Below, one piece after another: positions 50,062-59,590 of a DNA stretch of 64,000 nucleotides. The DNA comes from Pseudomonas sp. StFLB209 (GTDB lineage Bacteria > Pseudomonadota > Gammaproteobacteria > Pseudomonadales > Pseudomonadaceae): contig NZ_AP014637.1 of the NCBI RefSeq assembly GCF_000829415.1, positions 1,810,001 to 1,874,000 of the forward strand, read 5' to 3'. The notes below the pieces were generated by a model. The model was not told the origin of the DNA. It saw only the letters and a list, made by a program, of their open reading frames with translations, and searched no databases. The position numbers and the translations under genes were made by a program. Positions within the stretch are counted from its first letter, which is position 1. Every line of letters begins with the position of its first letter.

Positions 50062-50063
50062 TC

Positions 50064-51740
50064 ATGGATATTAAACGCACGATCCTGATCGGCGCCCTGG
50101 CAATCGTGACCTACGTCGGCGTTCTGAAATGGAACGAAGACTACGGCCAGGCTGCCCTGCCGAACCAGACTGTTGCTGCCAGCACCAATAGTGCAGCCGA
50201 TGTACCTGCGGCCAGCAATGCGCCCGCGAACACCGACGTTCCTACCGCTCCAGGCAGTGCTCCGGCACCTGTCGAAACACCGGCGGTGGTCAGCAAGGAT
50301 CTGATTCAGATCAAGACCGATGTGCTCGAAGTGGCCATCGACCCGGTCGGGGGTGATGTCGTCCAGTTGCGGCTGCCGCTGTACCCACGCCGTCAGGACC
50401 GCCCGGATGTTCCTTTCCAGCTGTTCGACAATGGCAATGAGCGGGTTTTCCTCGCGCAAAGCGGTCTGACCGGCACCAATGGTCCGGATGCACGCTCCAT
50501 TGGTCGTCCTGTTTACACTTCGACACAGAAAAGTTATCAACTGGCTGATGGCCAGAAAGAACTGGTCGTCGAGCTGAAGTTCTCCGACAACGGCGTCAAC
50601 TACACCAAGCGCTTCACCTTCGAGCGCGGCATGTACGACCTCAACGTCAACTACGTTGTGGATAACCAGAGCGCCCAGGCGTGGACCGGTAACCTCTACG
50701 GCCAGCTCAAGCGTGACGCCAGCTCCGATCCATCGTCGACCACTGCCACCGGCACTGCCACTTATCTGGGGGCGGCCCTGTGGACCCCATCGGAACCTTA
50801 CAAAAAGGTCTCGATGAAGGACATCGACAAAGGCCAGGTGCGTGAAAACGTACAGGGCGGCTGGGTTGCCTGGCTGCAGCATTACTTCGTGACGGCCTGG
50901 ATTCCAGACCATAACGCCAACAATGCCATGCAGACCCGCAAGGACAGCCAGGGTAACTACATCATTGGTTTCACCAGCCCGGCGCTCAACGTAGCACCTG
51001 GCACCCAGGGTGAAACCGGCGCGACGCTGTATGCCGGTCCGAAAAGCCAGGCGGTGCTCAAAGAGTTGTCCCCAGGCCTGGAGTTGACTGTCGACTACGG
51101 CTTCCTGTGGTTCATTGCCCAGCCGATCTTCTGGTTGCTGCAACATATCCACAGCCTGCTGGGTAACTGGGGCTGGTCGATCATCGTCCTGACCATGATC
51201 ATCAAGGGCTTCTTCTTCCCGCTGTCGGCCGCCAGCTACAAATCCATGGCCCGCATGCGCGCCGTGGCACCGAAGCTGACCGCGCTGAAAGAGCAATACG
51301 GTGACGATCGCCAGAAGATGTCCCAGGCGATGATGGAGCTGTACAAGAAAGAGAAGATCAACCCGCTGGGTGGATGCTTGCCGATTCTTGTCCAGATGCC
51401 GGTATTCCTGGCCCTGTACTGGGTTCTGCTGGAAAGCGTCGAGATGCGCCAGGCGCCATGGATCCTCTGGATCACTGACCTGTCGATCAAAGACCCGTTC
51501 TTCATCCTGCCGATCATCATGGGCGCGACCATGTTTATCCAGCAGCGTCTGAACCCGACGCCTCCGGATCCGATGCAGGCCAAGGTGATGAAAATGATGC
51601 CAATCATCTTCACCTTCTTCTTCCTGTGGTTCCCGGCTGGTCTGGTTCTGTACTGGGTTGTGAACAACACCCTGTCGATCATGCAGCAGGCTTACATCAC
51701 GCGTAAGATCGAGGCCGCTACCAAGAAGGCCGCCGCTTGA
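50064..51740 (+). CDS. yidC: Membrane protein insertase YidC
   Basis: Inner-membrane insertase that works alone or with Sec. It has 558 residues. An N-terminal membrane anchor (ILIGALAIVTYVGVL) precedes a large periplasmic domain (about residues 30-350) and five further conserved hydrophobic segments, including WGWSIIVLTMIIKGFFFPLS. The linker after residue 25 is Ala/Pro/Thr-rich. A terminator at 51767-51788 follows. A DnaA box (50657-50665) lies in the coding sequence. Confidence 0.98.
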   Translation: MDIKRTILIGALAIVTYVGVLKWNEDYGQAALPNQTVAASTNSAADVPAASNAPANTDVPTAPGSAPAPVETPAVVSKDLIQIKTDVLEVAIDPVGGDVVQLRLPLYPRRQDRPDVPFQLFDNGNERVFLAQSGLTGTNGPDARSIGRPVYTSTQKSYQLADGQKELVVELKFSDNGVNYTKRFTFERGMYDLNVNYVVDNQSAQAWTGNLYGQLKRDASSDPSSTTATGTATYLGAALWTPSEPYKKVSMKDIDKGQVRENVQGGWVAWLQHYFVTAWIPDHNANNAMQTRKDSQGNYIIGFTSPALNVAPGTQGETGATLYAGPKSQAVLKELSPGLELTVDYGFLWFIAQPIFWLLQHIHSLLGNWGWSIIVLTMIIKGFFFPLSAASYKSMARMRAVAPKLTALKEQYGDDRQKMSQAMMELYKKEKINPLGGCLPILVQMPVFLALYWVLLESVEMRQAPWILWITDLSIKDPFFILPIIMGATMFIQQRLNPTPPDPMQAKVMKMMPIIFTFFFLWFPAGLVLYWVVNNTLSIMQQAYITRKIEAATKKAAA

Positions 51741-51766
51741 TCTAACCTGTGATCGTGTTTGACAAG

Positions 51767-51788
51767 ACGCCCCCTCGTGGGGCGTTTT
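51767..51788 (+). terminator. Intrinsic terminator downstream of yidC
   Basis: ACGCCCC and GGGGCGT form a 7-bp stem with a CTCGT loop followed by TTTT, 26 bp past the yidC stop and before mnmE. Confidence 0.82.
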
Positions 51789-51816
51789 GCTATCTGTCAG
51801 TTTTTCAGGAGTCCGC

Positions 51817-53187
51817 ATGAACGCCCCCCGTGAAACCATCGCTGCTATCGCCACCGCGCAAGGACGGGGAGGCGTCGGCATTGTGCGGATTTCCGGCCCG
51901 TTGGCGGCCAAGGCCGCGCAAGCCATCACCGGCCGCGAACTCAAACCGCGCTACGCCCACTACGGGCCTTTTGCCGATGAACAAGGCCAGGTGCTCGACG
52001 AGGGCATCGCCCTGTACTTCCCGGGGCCCAACTCGTTCACCGGCGAAGATGTTCTGGAACTTCAAGGGCATGGCGGCCCGGTGGTGCTGGATATGCTGCT
52101 GCAACGCTGCGTGCAACTGGGCTGCCGTCTGGCCCGCCCCGGTGAATTCAGCGAGCGGGCTTTTCTCAATGACAAACTCGACCTGGCCCAGGCCGAGGCG
52201 ATCGCTGACCTGATCGAAGCCAGCTCGACCCAGGCGGCACGCAACGCATTGCGCTCACTGCAAGGCGCCTTTTCCCAACGTGTGGATAACCTGACTGAGT
52301 TGCTGATTGGCCTGCGTATGTACGTCGAGGCCGCGATCGACTTCCCGGAAGAGGAAATCGACTTCTTGGCTGACGGCGTGGTGCTGGGCAAGCTTGATGC
52401 AGTACTTGCGATGTTATCCACAGTCCTGCATGAGGCCGGGCAGGGCGCCTTGCTGCGTGACGGCATGACCGTGGTCATCGCCGGTCGCCCCAACGCCGGC
52501 AAGTCCAGCCTGCTCAACGCATTGGCCGGTCGAGAAGCGGCCATCGTCACCGACATCGCCGGCACCACCCGCGATGTGCTGCGTGAACATATCCACATCG
52601 ACGGCATGCCGCTGCACGTGGTCGACACCGCCGGGTTGCGCGATACCGAGGATCAGGTCGAACTGATTGGCGTCCAGCGCGCCCTCAAGGCCATTGGTGA
52701 AGCGGATCGCATCCTGCTGGTCGTCGATGCCACGGCGCCGGAAGCCACCGATCCGTTTTCTCTGTGGCCGGAGTTTCTAGAACAGCGCCCAGATCCGGCC
52801 AAGGTCACCCTGATTCGCAACAAGGCCGATCTCAGTGGCGACCTGATCGGCCTGCAAACCAGTGACGACGGGCATGTCACTATCAGCCTGAGCGCCAAAT
52901 CGGCCGGCGAAGGCCTGGATCTGCTGCGCGAACACCTCAAGGCCTGCATGGGTTATCAACAGACCTCAGAAAGCAGCTTCAGCGCCCGCCGCCGCCACAT
53001 TGATGCATTGAATCGCGCCAGTCGCCTGCTCGAACACGGCCACGCACAGCTGACCCTGGCCGGTGCCGGCGAACTGCTCGCAGAGGACCTGCGCCAGGCT
53101 CAGCAGGCACTCGGCGAGATCACCGGCGCGTTCAGTCCGGATGAATTGCTGGGCAGGATCTTTTCCAGTTTCTGTATTGGTAAGTGA
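51817..53187 (+). CDS. mnmE: tRNA modification GTPase MnmE
   Basis: With MnmG it forms the 5-carboxymethylaminomethyl group on uridine 34 of certain tRNAs. It has 456 residues. The N-terminal folate-binding domain begins [20 protein letters not shown]. The GTPase G1 is [14 protein letters not shown] near residue 224, and the C-terminus is CIGK, with the essential cysteine. I start at ATG 51817 after CAGGAGTCCGC. Its partner mnmG is 7.5 kb away, separated by an accessory block. Two exact DnaA boxes lie inside (52281-52289, 52414-52422). Confidence 0.98.
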   Translation: MNAPRETIAAIATAQGRGGVGIVRISGPLAAKAAQAITGRELKPRYAHYGPFADEQGQVLDEGIALYFPGPNSFTGEDVLELQGHGGPVVLDMLLQRCVQLGCRLARPGEFSERAFLNDKLDLAQAEAIADLIEASSTQAARNALRSLQGAFSQRVDNLTELLIGLRMYVEAAIDFPEEEIDFLADGVVLGKLDAVLAMLSTVLHEAGQGALLRDGMTVVIAGRPNAGKSSLLNALAGREAAIVTDIAGTTRDVLREHIHIDGMPLHVVDTAGLRDTEDQVELIGVQRALKAIGEADRILLVVDATAPEATDPFSLWPEFLEQRPDPAKVTLIRNKADLSGDLIGLQTSDDGHVTISLSAKSAGEGLDLLREHLKACMGYQQTSESSFSARRRHIDALNRASRLLEHGHAQLTLAGAGELLAEDLRQAQQALGEITGAFSPDELLGRIFSSFCIGK

Positions 53188-53202
53188 GTAGAGAGCCGGC
53201 CA

Positions 53203-54639
53203 ATGAACGAAGCCCAATTACTGTCACGACTGGCCTGTGGTGAAGACAGCCGCCATCAGTTCAAGCGCGACGCGAGCAACGTAGACAGTATGGCCGCTGA
53301 GCTGGCAGCGTTCGCCAACAGTGGCGGTGGCACGTTGTTCATGGGCGTCAATGATGATGGCTCACTGGCCGGCCTGGATGGTTCAGCGGTGCGCCGCTTG
53401 AATCAGTTGCTGGGCAACGCCGCTTCTCAGCACGTGCGCCCACCGATCCATCCTTTGACCGAGAACGTTCTGACGGCCCAGGGCTTGGTAATTGTGGTGA
53501 CGGTGCCCGATGGCCTTGCCAAACCTTATGTGGATAACCAGGGGCGCATCTGGGTCAAGCAGGGTTCGGACAAACGCCATGTAACGGCACGAGAAGAAAT
53601 GCAGCGCATGTTCCAGCGCGCCGGGTTGGTGTATGCCGATGTAGTGCCTGTAACGAACACATCCGCTGTAGATATTGATGAAAAGGCCTTTCAGGCCTAT
53701 TTCAATCGGCGTTATGGCCAGCAACAAGAGTGGATTGGCCTGCCGCTGGAGCAGTTGCTGCAGAATATCGGGCTCGGCGATGGCCAAGAGTTGAATCTCG
53801 CCGGGCTGATGCTGTTCGGGCGTTATCCACAACGTTGGCGCCCTGCGTTCGGCATCAAGGCCGTAGCCTTTCCAGGCACCCAACTGGCCGACACACGGTA
53901 TCTGGACAGCGAAGATATTGGCGGCACGCTCGCCGAACAGTTCCGGGACTGCTTTGCATTCATCCGCCGCAACCTGCACCACGTACAACGCGGCCGTGGC
54001 TTCAATACCCTAGGTGAACTGGAGATTCCTGAAGCTGCTCTGGAAGAACTGTTGGTCAACGCCTTGATCCATCGTGATTACTTCACCAGTGCCTCGATCC
54101 GGCTGATGATCTTCACTGATCGCATCGAGATCGCCAGCCCTGGGCATTTACCCGACAGCCTCGACGTCACAGCCATCCTTCAGGGGCGGACCAATCGTCG
54201 TAATCCAACCCTGACAGAACATGCAGCGCATCTGCTGCCTTATCGCGGCATGGGCAGCGGCATTGCACGAGCACTGCAACAATGGCCGCGCATCGACTTG
54301 CTCGACGACCCGCGCGGCAATCAGTTCAGTGCCGTTATCTGGCGTCCTGAAGCCGAGTGGCAAGGGGCTACCCCCCAAGTCACCCCCCAAGTCACCCCCC
54401 AAGTCACCCCCCAAGTCACGGACGAAGTTCAACGTCTGCTCGGTGTGCTTCAAGGTGAACTGACCCGCGCTGAAATTCAGACAGCTCTGGGCCTGAAAGA
54501 CAGAAAGCATGTGCACAACGCCTATCTGCGTCCGGCACTGGAGGCGGGTCTGGTGGCCATGACCTTACCAAACAAGCCGCTCAGCAGACTGCAACGCTAC
54601 TACCTGACCGAGTTGGGCAAGAGCGCGCTACAGCGTTAA
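53203..54639 (+). CDS. AlbA_2 / HATPase_c_4 predicted regulator (COG2865-like)
   Basis: A 478-residue protein with three parts: an N-terminal AlbA_2 (Schlafen-like) domain (EDSRHQFKRDASNVDSMAAE, ANSGGGTLFMGVNDDG; residues 10-125), a HATPase_c_4 region (EELLVNALIHRDYFTSASI, YRGMGSGIARAL; about 270-370), and a C-terminal winged helix (about 405-478). Between the last two is a fourfold TPQV repeat. It begins 15 bp after mnmE, so it may be read through from the mnmE transcript. Such proteins are poorly characterised; DNA or RNA binding and regulation are proposed for the family. Two exact DnaA boxes lie inside. Confidence 0.85.
   Translation: MNEAQLLSRLACGEDSRHQFKRDASNVDSMAAELAAFANSGGGTLFMGVNDDGSLAGLDGSAVRRLNQLLGNAASQHVRPPIHPLTENVLTAQGLVIVVTVPDGLAKPYVDNQGRIWVKQGSDKRHVTAREEMQRMFQRAGLVYADVVPVTNTSAVDIDEKAFQAYFNRRYGQQQEWIGLPLEQLLQNIGLGDGQELNLAGLMLFGRYPQRWRPAFGIKAVAFPGTQLADTRYLDSEDIGGTLAEQFRDCFAFIRRNLHHVQRGRGFNTLGELEIPEAALEELLVNALIHRDYFTSASIRLMIFTDRIEIASPGHLPDSLDVTAILQGRTNRRNPTLTEHAAHLLPYRGMGSGIARALQQWPRIDLLDDPRGNQFSAVIWRPEAEWQGATPQVTPQVTPQVTPQVTDEVQRLLGVLQGELTRAEIQTALGLKDRKHVHNAYLRPALEAGLVAMTLPNKPLSRLQRYYLTELGKSALQR
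54370..54417 (+). repeat. Four perfect 12-bp tandem repeats inside the AlbA_2 gene
   Basis: The unit ACCCCCCAAGTC occurs four times without a mismatch and encodes TPQV each time. Each unit holds a six-C run, so slippage could change unit number in frame or shift the frame. Confidence 0.95.
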
Positions 54640-54702
54640 GAAGTTATCCACAAGTCATGTCAAACACCGGCTTATGGGAATGGATTTTATCCTCGCTGTG
54701 GC

Positions 54703-54750
54703 TATTCGCGGCTGAAGCCGCTCCTACGGTGGGGGCTGCAGCCGCGAGCT
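54703..54750. repeat. REP-type palindrome pair
   Basis: GCTATTCGCGGCTGAAGCCG / CTCCTAC followed by GGGGGCTGCAGCCGCGAGC lies between the AlbA_2 gene and the convergent hydrolase gene. Confidence 0.7.
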
Positions 54751-54774
54751 TTCTCGTACCCTACAAACACCCGC

Positions 54775-55407
54775 TCATTGCTGACGCATCAGCCGCTCAA
54801 GCTCATTGAGCAATGCCGGAAACTCACTGTAGCCATCGTCCTTGAGAAAATGCCCACCTTCCGGCAGAAGAACAAACTGCGCGTCAAGCTGCCGGGCCAG
54901 TCGCTGGCTGAAGGGCGCGGGCACCACGACATCGTTCGCGGCTGCGATCACCATCCGCGTGTGGGTAACTCTGATGATCTTCGCGTAGTCCAGATCTGGA
55001 CGCAGGAACGGGTCCAGTTCGGGGATATTCGACAAATGTTCATTGAAGCCAGAGACCAGCACGATGCCGCCAATTGTGGATAAGTCCTGGCGGTCAGCCA
55101 GATAGCGCAGCACCGCGATACTTCCCAGGCTATGGGTCACGAACCAGGTATTGCGGTCGGCGTGGATAACTTGCTGTTGCAGGGTCTGCTGCCATTGGTC
55201 GGGCCGGGGAGCAGCGGAGTTCGGCATATCGAGCACCGACACCTTCACGCCCTGACTTTGCAAACGCTGCTTGAGCCAGGCAAACCAATGGCTGTCAGGC
55301 GATGCGCCATAGCCGTGGACGATGTAGACCTGCTTGTCTTGCGTCGGGGTCTCGGCAAAAACCGGCATGGCCAGCAACAAAGCCAACAAGGCAGTAATGA
55401 TCCGCAT
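54775..55407 (-). CDS. Exported RBBP9/YdeN-like alpha/beta hydrolase
   Basis: A 210-residue alpha/beta hydrolase with a signal peptide (MRIITALLALLLAMPVFA). The family start YIVHGYGASPDSHWFAWLK is followed by the nucleophile elbow THSLGS and, at the end, ANDVVVP and EGGHFLKDDG with the Asp and His of the triad. The substrate is unknown. I choose ATG 55407, with GAGGT eight bases upstream; a GTG three codons earlier is possible. DnaA boxes lie inside (55075-55083) and just upstream (55421-55429). Confidence 0.85.
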   Translation of the reverse strand: MRIITALLALLLAMPVFAETPTQDKQVYIVHGYGASPDSHWFAWLKQRLQSQGVKVSVLDMPNSAAPRPDQWQQTLQQQVIHADRNTWFVTHSLGSIAVLRYLADRQDLSTIGGIVLVSGFNEHLSNIPELDPFLRPDLDYAKIIRVTHTRMVIAAANDVVVPAPFSQRLARQLDAQFVLLPEGGHFLKDDGYSEFPALLNELERLMRQQ

Positions 55408-55533
55408 GATTGGCACCTCGTGTGGATAACTTGAATGCTATTGACCACCGAGATTGAAAAATCGCCAATTGCAGAAAAATATCGCTACATTCCTGATCTT
55501 TAAGGACCATAGATCCTGAATCGAGGATGCTGA

Positions 55534-56094
55534 ATGAACAGCCTGAACGGCTTTGGCGTGTTTGTGCAGGTGGCCGAAACCCGCAGTTTCGTCGCTGCGG
55601 GCCGTGTGCTGGGTTTTCCGCTTCTGCGGTGGGCAAGAGTGTGGCCCGGCTTGTGGAAAAACTCGGCGTACGGCTGTTTCATCGCAGTACCCGCGGTATT
55701 GCCCTGAACGCAGAAGGGGCGATGCTGCTGGAGCTAAGCCAGACGACTGCATAGCCTCAAGGCCGCCTGCGAATCAGCCTGCCGATGCTGGGAACGAGGT
55801 TCTTATCCACATTGAGCGATTTCGTGGCCTGTTATCCACAGATCGAACTGGATCTGGATTTCAGCGACCGGATCGTCGATGTCATTGAAGAAGGCTGTGA
55901 TGCGGTGATCCGTACCGGTACGCCTGCAGGATTTTGCCGTGCAACAACCATTGGCCGACGGTCGGCTGTGCAGGGTGCCGCCCGATTACCTGCAGCAGAC
56001 CCGCACCTTTCATATCCTGTGGCCGGCCAGCCGGCATTTGTCCCCTAAGGTGGGTGCCCTGGTGGACTTTCTTTGCGCCCGGCTGGCGGCCTGA
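55534..56094 (+). pseudogene. LysR-family regulator, decayed
   Basis: The HTH starts at ATG 55534 (MNSLNGFGVFVQVAETRSFV), shifts frame near 55620 (SASAVGKSVARLVEKLGVRL, then STRGIALNAEG), and continues after a stop region as effector-domain pieces in other frames (GRLRISLPMLGTRFLSTLSDF, DGRLCRVPPDYLQQ, and the final VGALVDFLCARLAA ending at 56094). At about 187 codons against about 300 for a LysR protein, it also has an internal deletion. It no longer encodes a regulator. It may once have controlled the divergent hydrolase gene. Confidence 0.85.
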
Positions 56095-56107
56095 CAGTTA
56101 TCCACAG

Positions 56108-58555
56108 TTACCAGTTATAAGACACCGTACCGAGCAATGTGCGGCTGTCGCCCCAGTAGCAACGACCCGCATCGTTACAGCCCGAGACGTACTCTTTGTC
56201 GAACAGGTTGCGGGCATTCAGATCCAGCGACCAATGGCGGTCGATCTGGTAGCCGATGGCGGCATCGACCAGGGTGACTTCACCGGCGTTCAGGCGGCCA
56301 TACAGTGCGGGCTGGGTATAAGCGAAGGTGCTGTCAAAGTAGCGCACGCCACCACCCACCGACACACCGCGCAATGAGCCTTCGAGAAAGCGGTATTTGG
56401 CCCACGCCGAGGCCTGGTTACGAGGTACACCGGTCATCTGATGGCCTTCGATCAACGAACCTGGCGCGTCTTTGGTGACGCGCGCATCGGTGTAGGTGTA
56501 CGAGGCGGTGAGATTCAGGTTGCGGCTGATATCACTGTTGATTTCCAGCTCCACGCCTTTGGAGCGGCTTTCGCCCACCTGCCGGTAAGTCGAGGTGCTT
56601 GCATCCAGGCAAGTATCGTCTTCTTTGCGCAGGTCGAACACCGATGCGGTCATGGCCGTGTTCCAGCCAACCGGCTCGTACTTTATCCCCAGCTCGACTT
56701 GGGAACTGGTGATCGGGTCCAGCGGTGCACCGCCATTGGAGATTTGCTGAACCGGCACGAACGCTGTGGAATAACTCGCATAAGGGGTCAGACCGTTGTC
56801 GAAACGGTACATCAGCCCGCCCTGCCAGGTGAACTTGCGGTCATCGCCGTTGACCCCGCCAGCCGGAGCCAGTTTGTTGCGAAAGTCGCTTTCAACCCAG
56901 TCCTGACGGCCGCCCAGCAGAAAGATCCAGTTGTCCCAGGTACTCTGCAGCTGGGTGTAAACGCCCTGCATCTGCTGGGTGAGCAGGGTGTTCTGCACGG
57001 CTATGGAGGTTACCGGGTCACGGGCGTAGACCGGGTTGAAGATATTGATCTGCCCGGCGGCACCGGCATTCCAGTCCTGATTGAACGAGGTCCGATCGTA
57101 GCTGGCGCCGACCAGCAGCGTATGGTCCACGGGACCGGTGCTGAATTTGCCCTCAAGCTGGTTATCCAGCGAGTAGACCATGGACTTGTTGAAGCGCTCG
57201 TAGGCGGTAACGTTGAGCTGGGTGCCGTAGCCGCCGTTGTTCAGGCTGCCTGGCCAGGTTTCATGACGCGTGATGCGCGACTGCAGGTAGCGTGAATTCT
57301 GGCGGAACTGCCAGTCATCGTTGAAGCTGTGGATAAATTCGTAACCCAGACTCCAGGTTTCCCGCTCGAAGGTGTTCCAGCCTGGTACGCCCAGCATGGT
57401 GTCCTTGTCGAGCTTGCCGTTGGGGTTGCGCAGCAGGGTGCCAGCCGCCGGCAGCCCCAACTCCATGTTGGTATGGTCCTTCTGATAGTGGCTGAGCAGC
57501 GTCAGATGCGTCGCGTCGTCAATATTCAGGGTCAGGGAGGGGGCGATGTAGATACGATCATCCGGCACATGGTCGGTCTGGGTATCAGCCTTGCGCCCCA
57601 GCATCACCACGCGGCCCTGCACATTGCCGGCCTCGTTCAACGGCCCGGAGATATCCACAGCCAACTGGCGGCGGTTGTTGGAGCCGTAGCTGAGCTGTAC
57701 TTCACCCTGTGGGGTGGCGGTCGGGCGTTTGCTGACCAGGTTGACCAGCCCGCCGGGGGCGTTTTCGCCATACAGGATCGAGGATGGCCCGCGGAAGATT
57801 TCCACACGCTCCAGCCCATAGGTATCGGTGGTGGTGTCATAACGATTGCCCTGCACCCGCAAGCCATCGCGTAACAGCCCATAGCCGTAGTCGGTGGCAT
57901 TGAAGCCACGAATGAAGAACAGATCACCGGCCAGGCTGTCGCCGGCGGCGAAGGGCGGGGCGAAAATGCCTGGCACATAGCCCAGTACTTCCGTGAGGGT
58001 CTGGGCTTTCTGGTCTTTGATGCGTTGCTGGGTGACCACCGACACCGAGCGCGGCGTTTCGCTCAACGGCGTACTGGTCTTGGTCCCGGCGCGACTGTTC
58101 TGTGCCTTGTAGCCGGTATCGCTGGCGCTGTCCTGTGCATAACTGCTCAGCCCGGTGCCATGCACGTCAGTGTCGGCCAACACCACAGAGCCACCGGTCG
58201 GGATGGCTTGCAGCACATAGCTGCCCGGCGCCTGAGCAACGGCCTGCAAGCCGGTACCTTGCAGCAACAGGGCAAACCCTTGCTCGATCGAATACTGACC
58301 TTGCAGTCCCTGGGTACGGCGGTTACCGGTTTGTGTCGGCGAGAACGACAGAATCACATTGGCCTGGGAGGCAAACTGGCTCAGCGCGTTATCCACAGGC
58401 CCGGCGGCCACTGCAAAGCGTTGTACGGTGCTTTCGGCCATGGCCTGACTGGCGAGCAGTGGATAAACAAACGTACCGCCCAGCAGCAGGCTGTAGGTGA
58501 AGCAGTGGCGACCCAAGTACTGACGACCATAAAACGGTATCGAAGCGAAGCGCAT
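56108..58555 (-). CDS. TonB-dependent siderophore receptor with STN transducer domain
   Basis: An 815-residue outer-membrane receptor. A long signal peptide (to about residue 40) is followed by the STN signalling domain (VDNALSQFASQANVIL ... LLLQGTGLQAV, residues 52-115), the plug (LSETPRSVSVVTQQRIKDQ ... GLERVEIFRGPSSILYGENA), and the beta-barrel ending in the aromatic GTVSYNW. It belongs to the FecA/FpvA transducer type, which signals to FecR. The ferric ligand is not predictable. It lies 96 bp after fecR on the same strand. It starts with ATG 58555. Confidence 0.95.
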   Translation of the reverse strand: MRFASIPFYGRQYLGRHCFTYSLLLGGTFVYPLLASQAMAESTVQRFAVAAGPVDNALSQFASQANVILSFSPTQTGNRRTQGLQGQYSIEQGFALLLQGTGLQAVAQAPGSYVLQAIPTGGSVVLADTDVHGTGLSSYAQDSASDTGYKAQNSRAGTKTSTPLSETPRSVSVVTQQRIKDQKAQTLTEVLGYVPGIFAPPFAAGDSLAGDLFFIRGFNATDYGYGLLRDGLRVQGNRYDTTTDTYGLERVEIFRGPSSILYGENAPGGLVNLVSKRPTATPQGEVQLSYGSNNRRQLAVDISGPLNEAGNVQGRVVMLGRKADTQTDHVPDDRIYIAPSLTLNIDDATHLTLLSHYQKDHTNMELGLPAAGTLLRNPNGKLDKDTMLGVPGWNTFERETWSLGYEFIHSFNDDWQFRQNSRYLQSRITRHETWPGSLNNGGYGTQLNVTAYERFNKSMVYSLDNQLEGKFSTGPVDHTLLVGASYDRTSFNQDWNAGAAGQINIFNPVYARDPVTSIAVQNTLLTQQMQGVYTQLQSTWDNWIFLLGGRQDWVESDFRNKLAPAGGVNGDDRKFTWQGGLMYRFDNGLTPYASYSTAFVPVQQISNGGAPLDPITSSQVELGIKYEPVGWNTAMTASVFDLRKEDDTCLDASTSTYRQVGESRSKGVELEINSDISRNLNLTASYTYTDARVTKDAPGSLIEGHQMTGVPRNQASAWAKYRFLEGSLRGVSVGGGVRYFDSTFAYTQPALYGRLNAGEVTLVDAAIGYQIDRHWSLDLNARNLFDKEYVSGCNDAGRCYWGDSRTLLGTVSYNW

Positions 58556-58651
58556 GCGTATGACCCTGAGAGTGACGATAGTCCGCGGTGACCGCGATTA
58601 ATGGAAGGGCCGGGCCAGAATCGAAAAAGATCACCTGCTGCAGAAATTTTT

Positions 58652-59590
58652 TCAGGTGGTGTGGCGCACCGTGATCAAGTAGCGGGTGAAGTAGCGCACT
58701 TCTATAGGCAAAGTCGCTTGCAGATTGGCCAGCACGGCATCAATGGCATCCAGACGCAGGGTGCCGGAAACCCTCAGCAGCGCCGCACGCTCGTCGCAGC
58801 GCAGCAGGCCTTGGCGATAACGTCCAAGCTCGGCCAGCACATCGCCCAAGCGGGCGTTGAGCACCACCAGTTGTTTATCGACCCAGGCCACATCCGAGGC
58901 GCGGTAGATATCCACAGCACGGCAGGCATGGCGGTCAAAGTCAGTGCTTTCACCAGCCTTGAGCATCAGCGGTTTATCCACAGTGGCATCAGGATGAATG
59001 CTGACCTGATCCTGCAGAACACCAACATGGGTCAACCCTGACAGCTGACGTACGGTAAACCGGGTCCCCAAGGCCTGCACATGGCCCTGGGCAGTGCGTA
59101 CCCGCAGCGGTCGCGGATCGCCACGTTTGCTGGTCTGCAGCAGAATTTCGCCGCTGCGCAGATGAATCAAACGTTGCTGTTGATCGAAATACACGTCGAT
59201 GGCGGTATCGGTATTGAGATAGATCTGACTGCCATCGGCCAGTTCGATACGTCGCTGCTCACCCGTTGCAGTACGGTAATCGGCCCAATAGTCCAGATGC
59301 TGACGGGTATTCCAGCCCAGATAACCGGTGGCCGAGGCCAGCAGTACCAGCTTCAACACCTGACGGCGCTGACGGGTTGTGGATAACGCCCGACGGGTCA
59401 TGTCACCGGGGATAACCCCCAGGCTGTGCTGCAATTGTTCGATCTGATTCCAGGCCATCCGATGGGCAGGATCACTGGCCAGCCAGCACTGCCAGGCCAG
59501 GGTCTGCTCTGCCGTGGCCGGTTGCGACTGGAACTGCACATACCAGGTCGCCGCTGCTTCCAGAGTCTTGCGATCCATGCCCTTGGCCAT
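58652..59590 (-). CDS. FecR-like anti-sigma / sigma regulator
   Basis: A 312-residue inner-membrane regulator that transmits the receptor signal to the FecI sigma factor. The N-terminal cytosolic DUF4880 part (AAATWYVQFQSQPATAEQTL, AWNQIEQLQ) precedes one membrane segment (LKLVLLASATGYLGW, about residues 79-93). The periplasmic FecR domain (LADGSQIYLNTDTAIDVYF ... VQALGTRFTVRQLSG) follows, ending in an STN-binding-like tail. The ATG at 59590 overlaps the FecI stop (TGATG). Here the full domain set is present, unlike the copy at 36249. Confidence 0.93.
   Translation of the reverse strand: MAKGMDRKTLEAAATWYVQFQSQPATAEQTLAWQCWLASDPAHRMAWNQIEQLQHSLGVIPGDMTRRALSTTRQRRQVLKLVLLASATGYLGWNTRQHLDYWADYRTATGEQRRIELADGSQIYLNTDTAIDVYFDQQQRLIHLRSGEILLQTSKRGDPRPLRVRTAQGHVQALGTRFTVRQLSGLTHVGVLQDQVSIHPDATVDKPLMLKAGESTDFDRHACRAVDIYRASDVAWVDKQLVVLNARLGDVLAELGRYRQGLLRCDERAALLRVSGTLRLDAIDAVLANLQATLPIEVRYFTRYLITVRHTT

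Noticed and set aside
50007-51944. Long open frame on the minus strand opposite yidC and the start of mnmE
   Set aside because: Spans two real genes on the other strand and the yidC terminator; no coherent protein family.
54370-54417. GGDL repeat peptide on the minus strand
   Set aside because: It is only the reverse reading of the TPQV-encoding repeat in the AlbA_2 gene.
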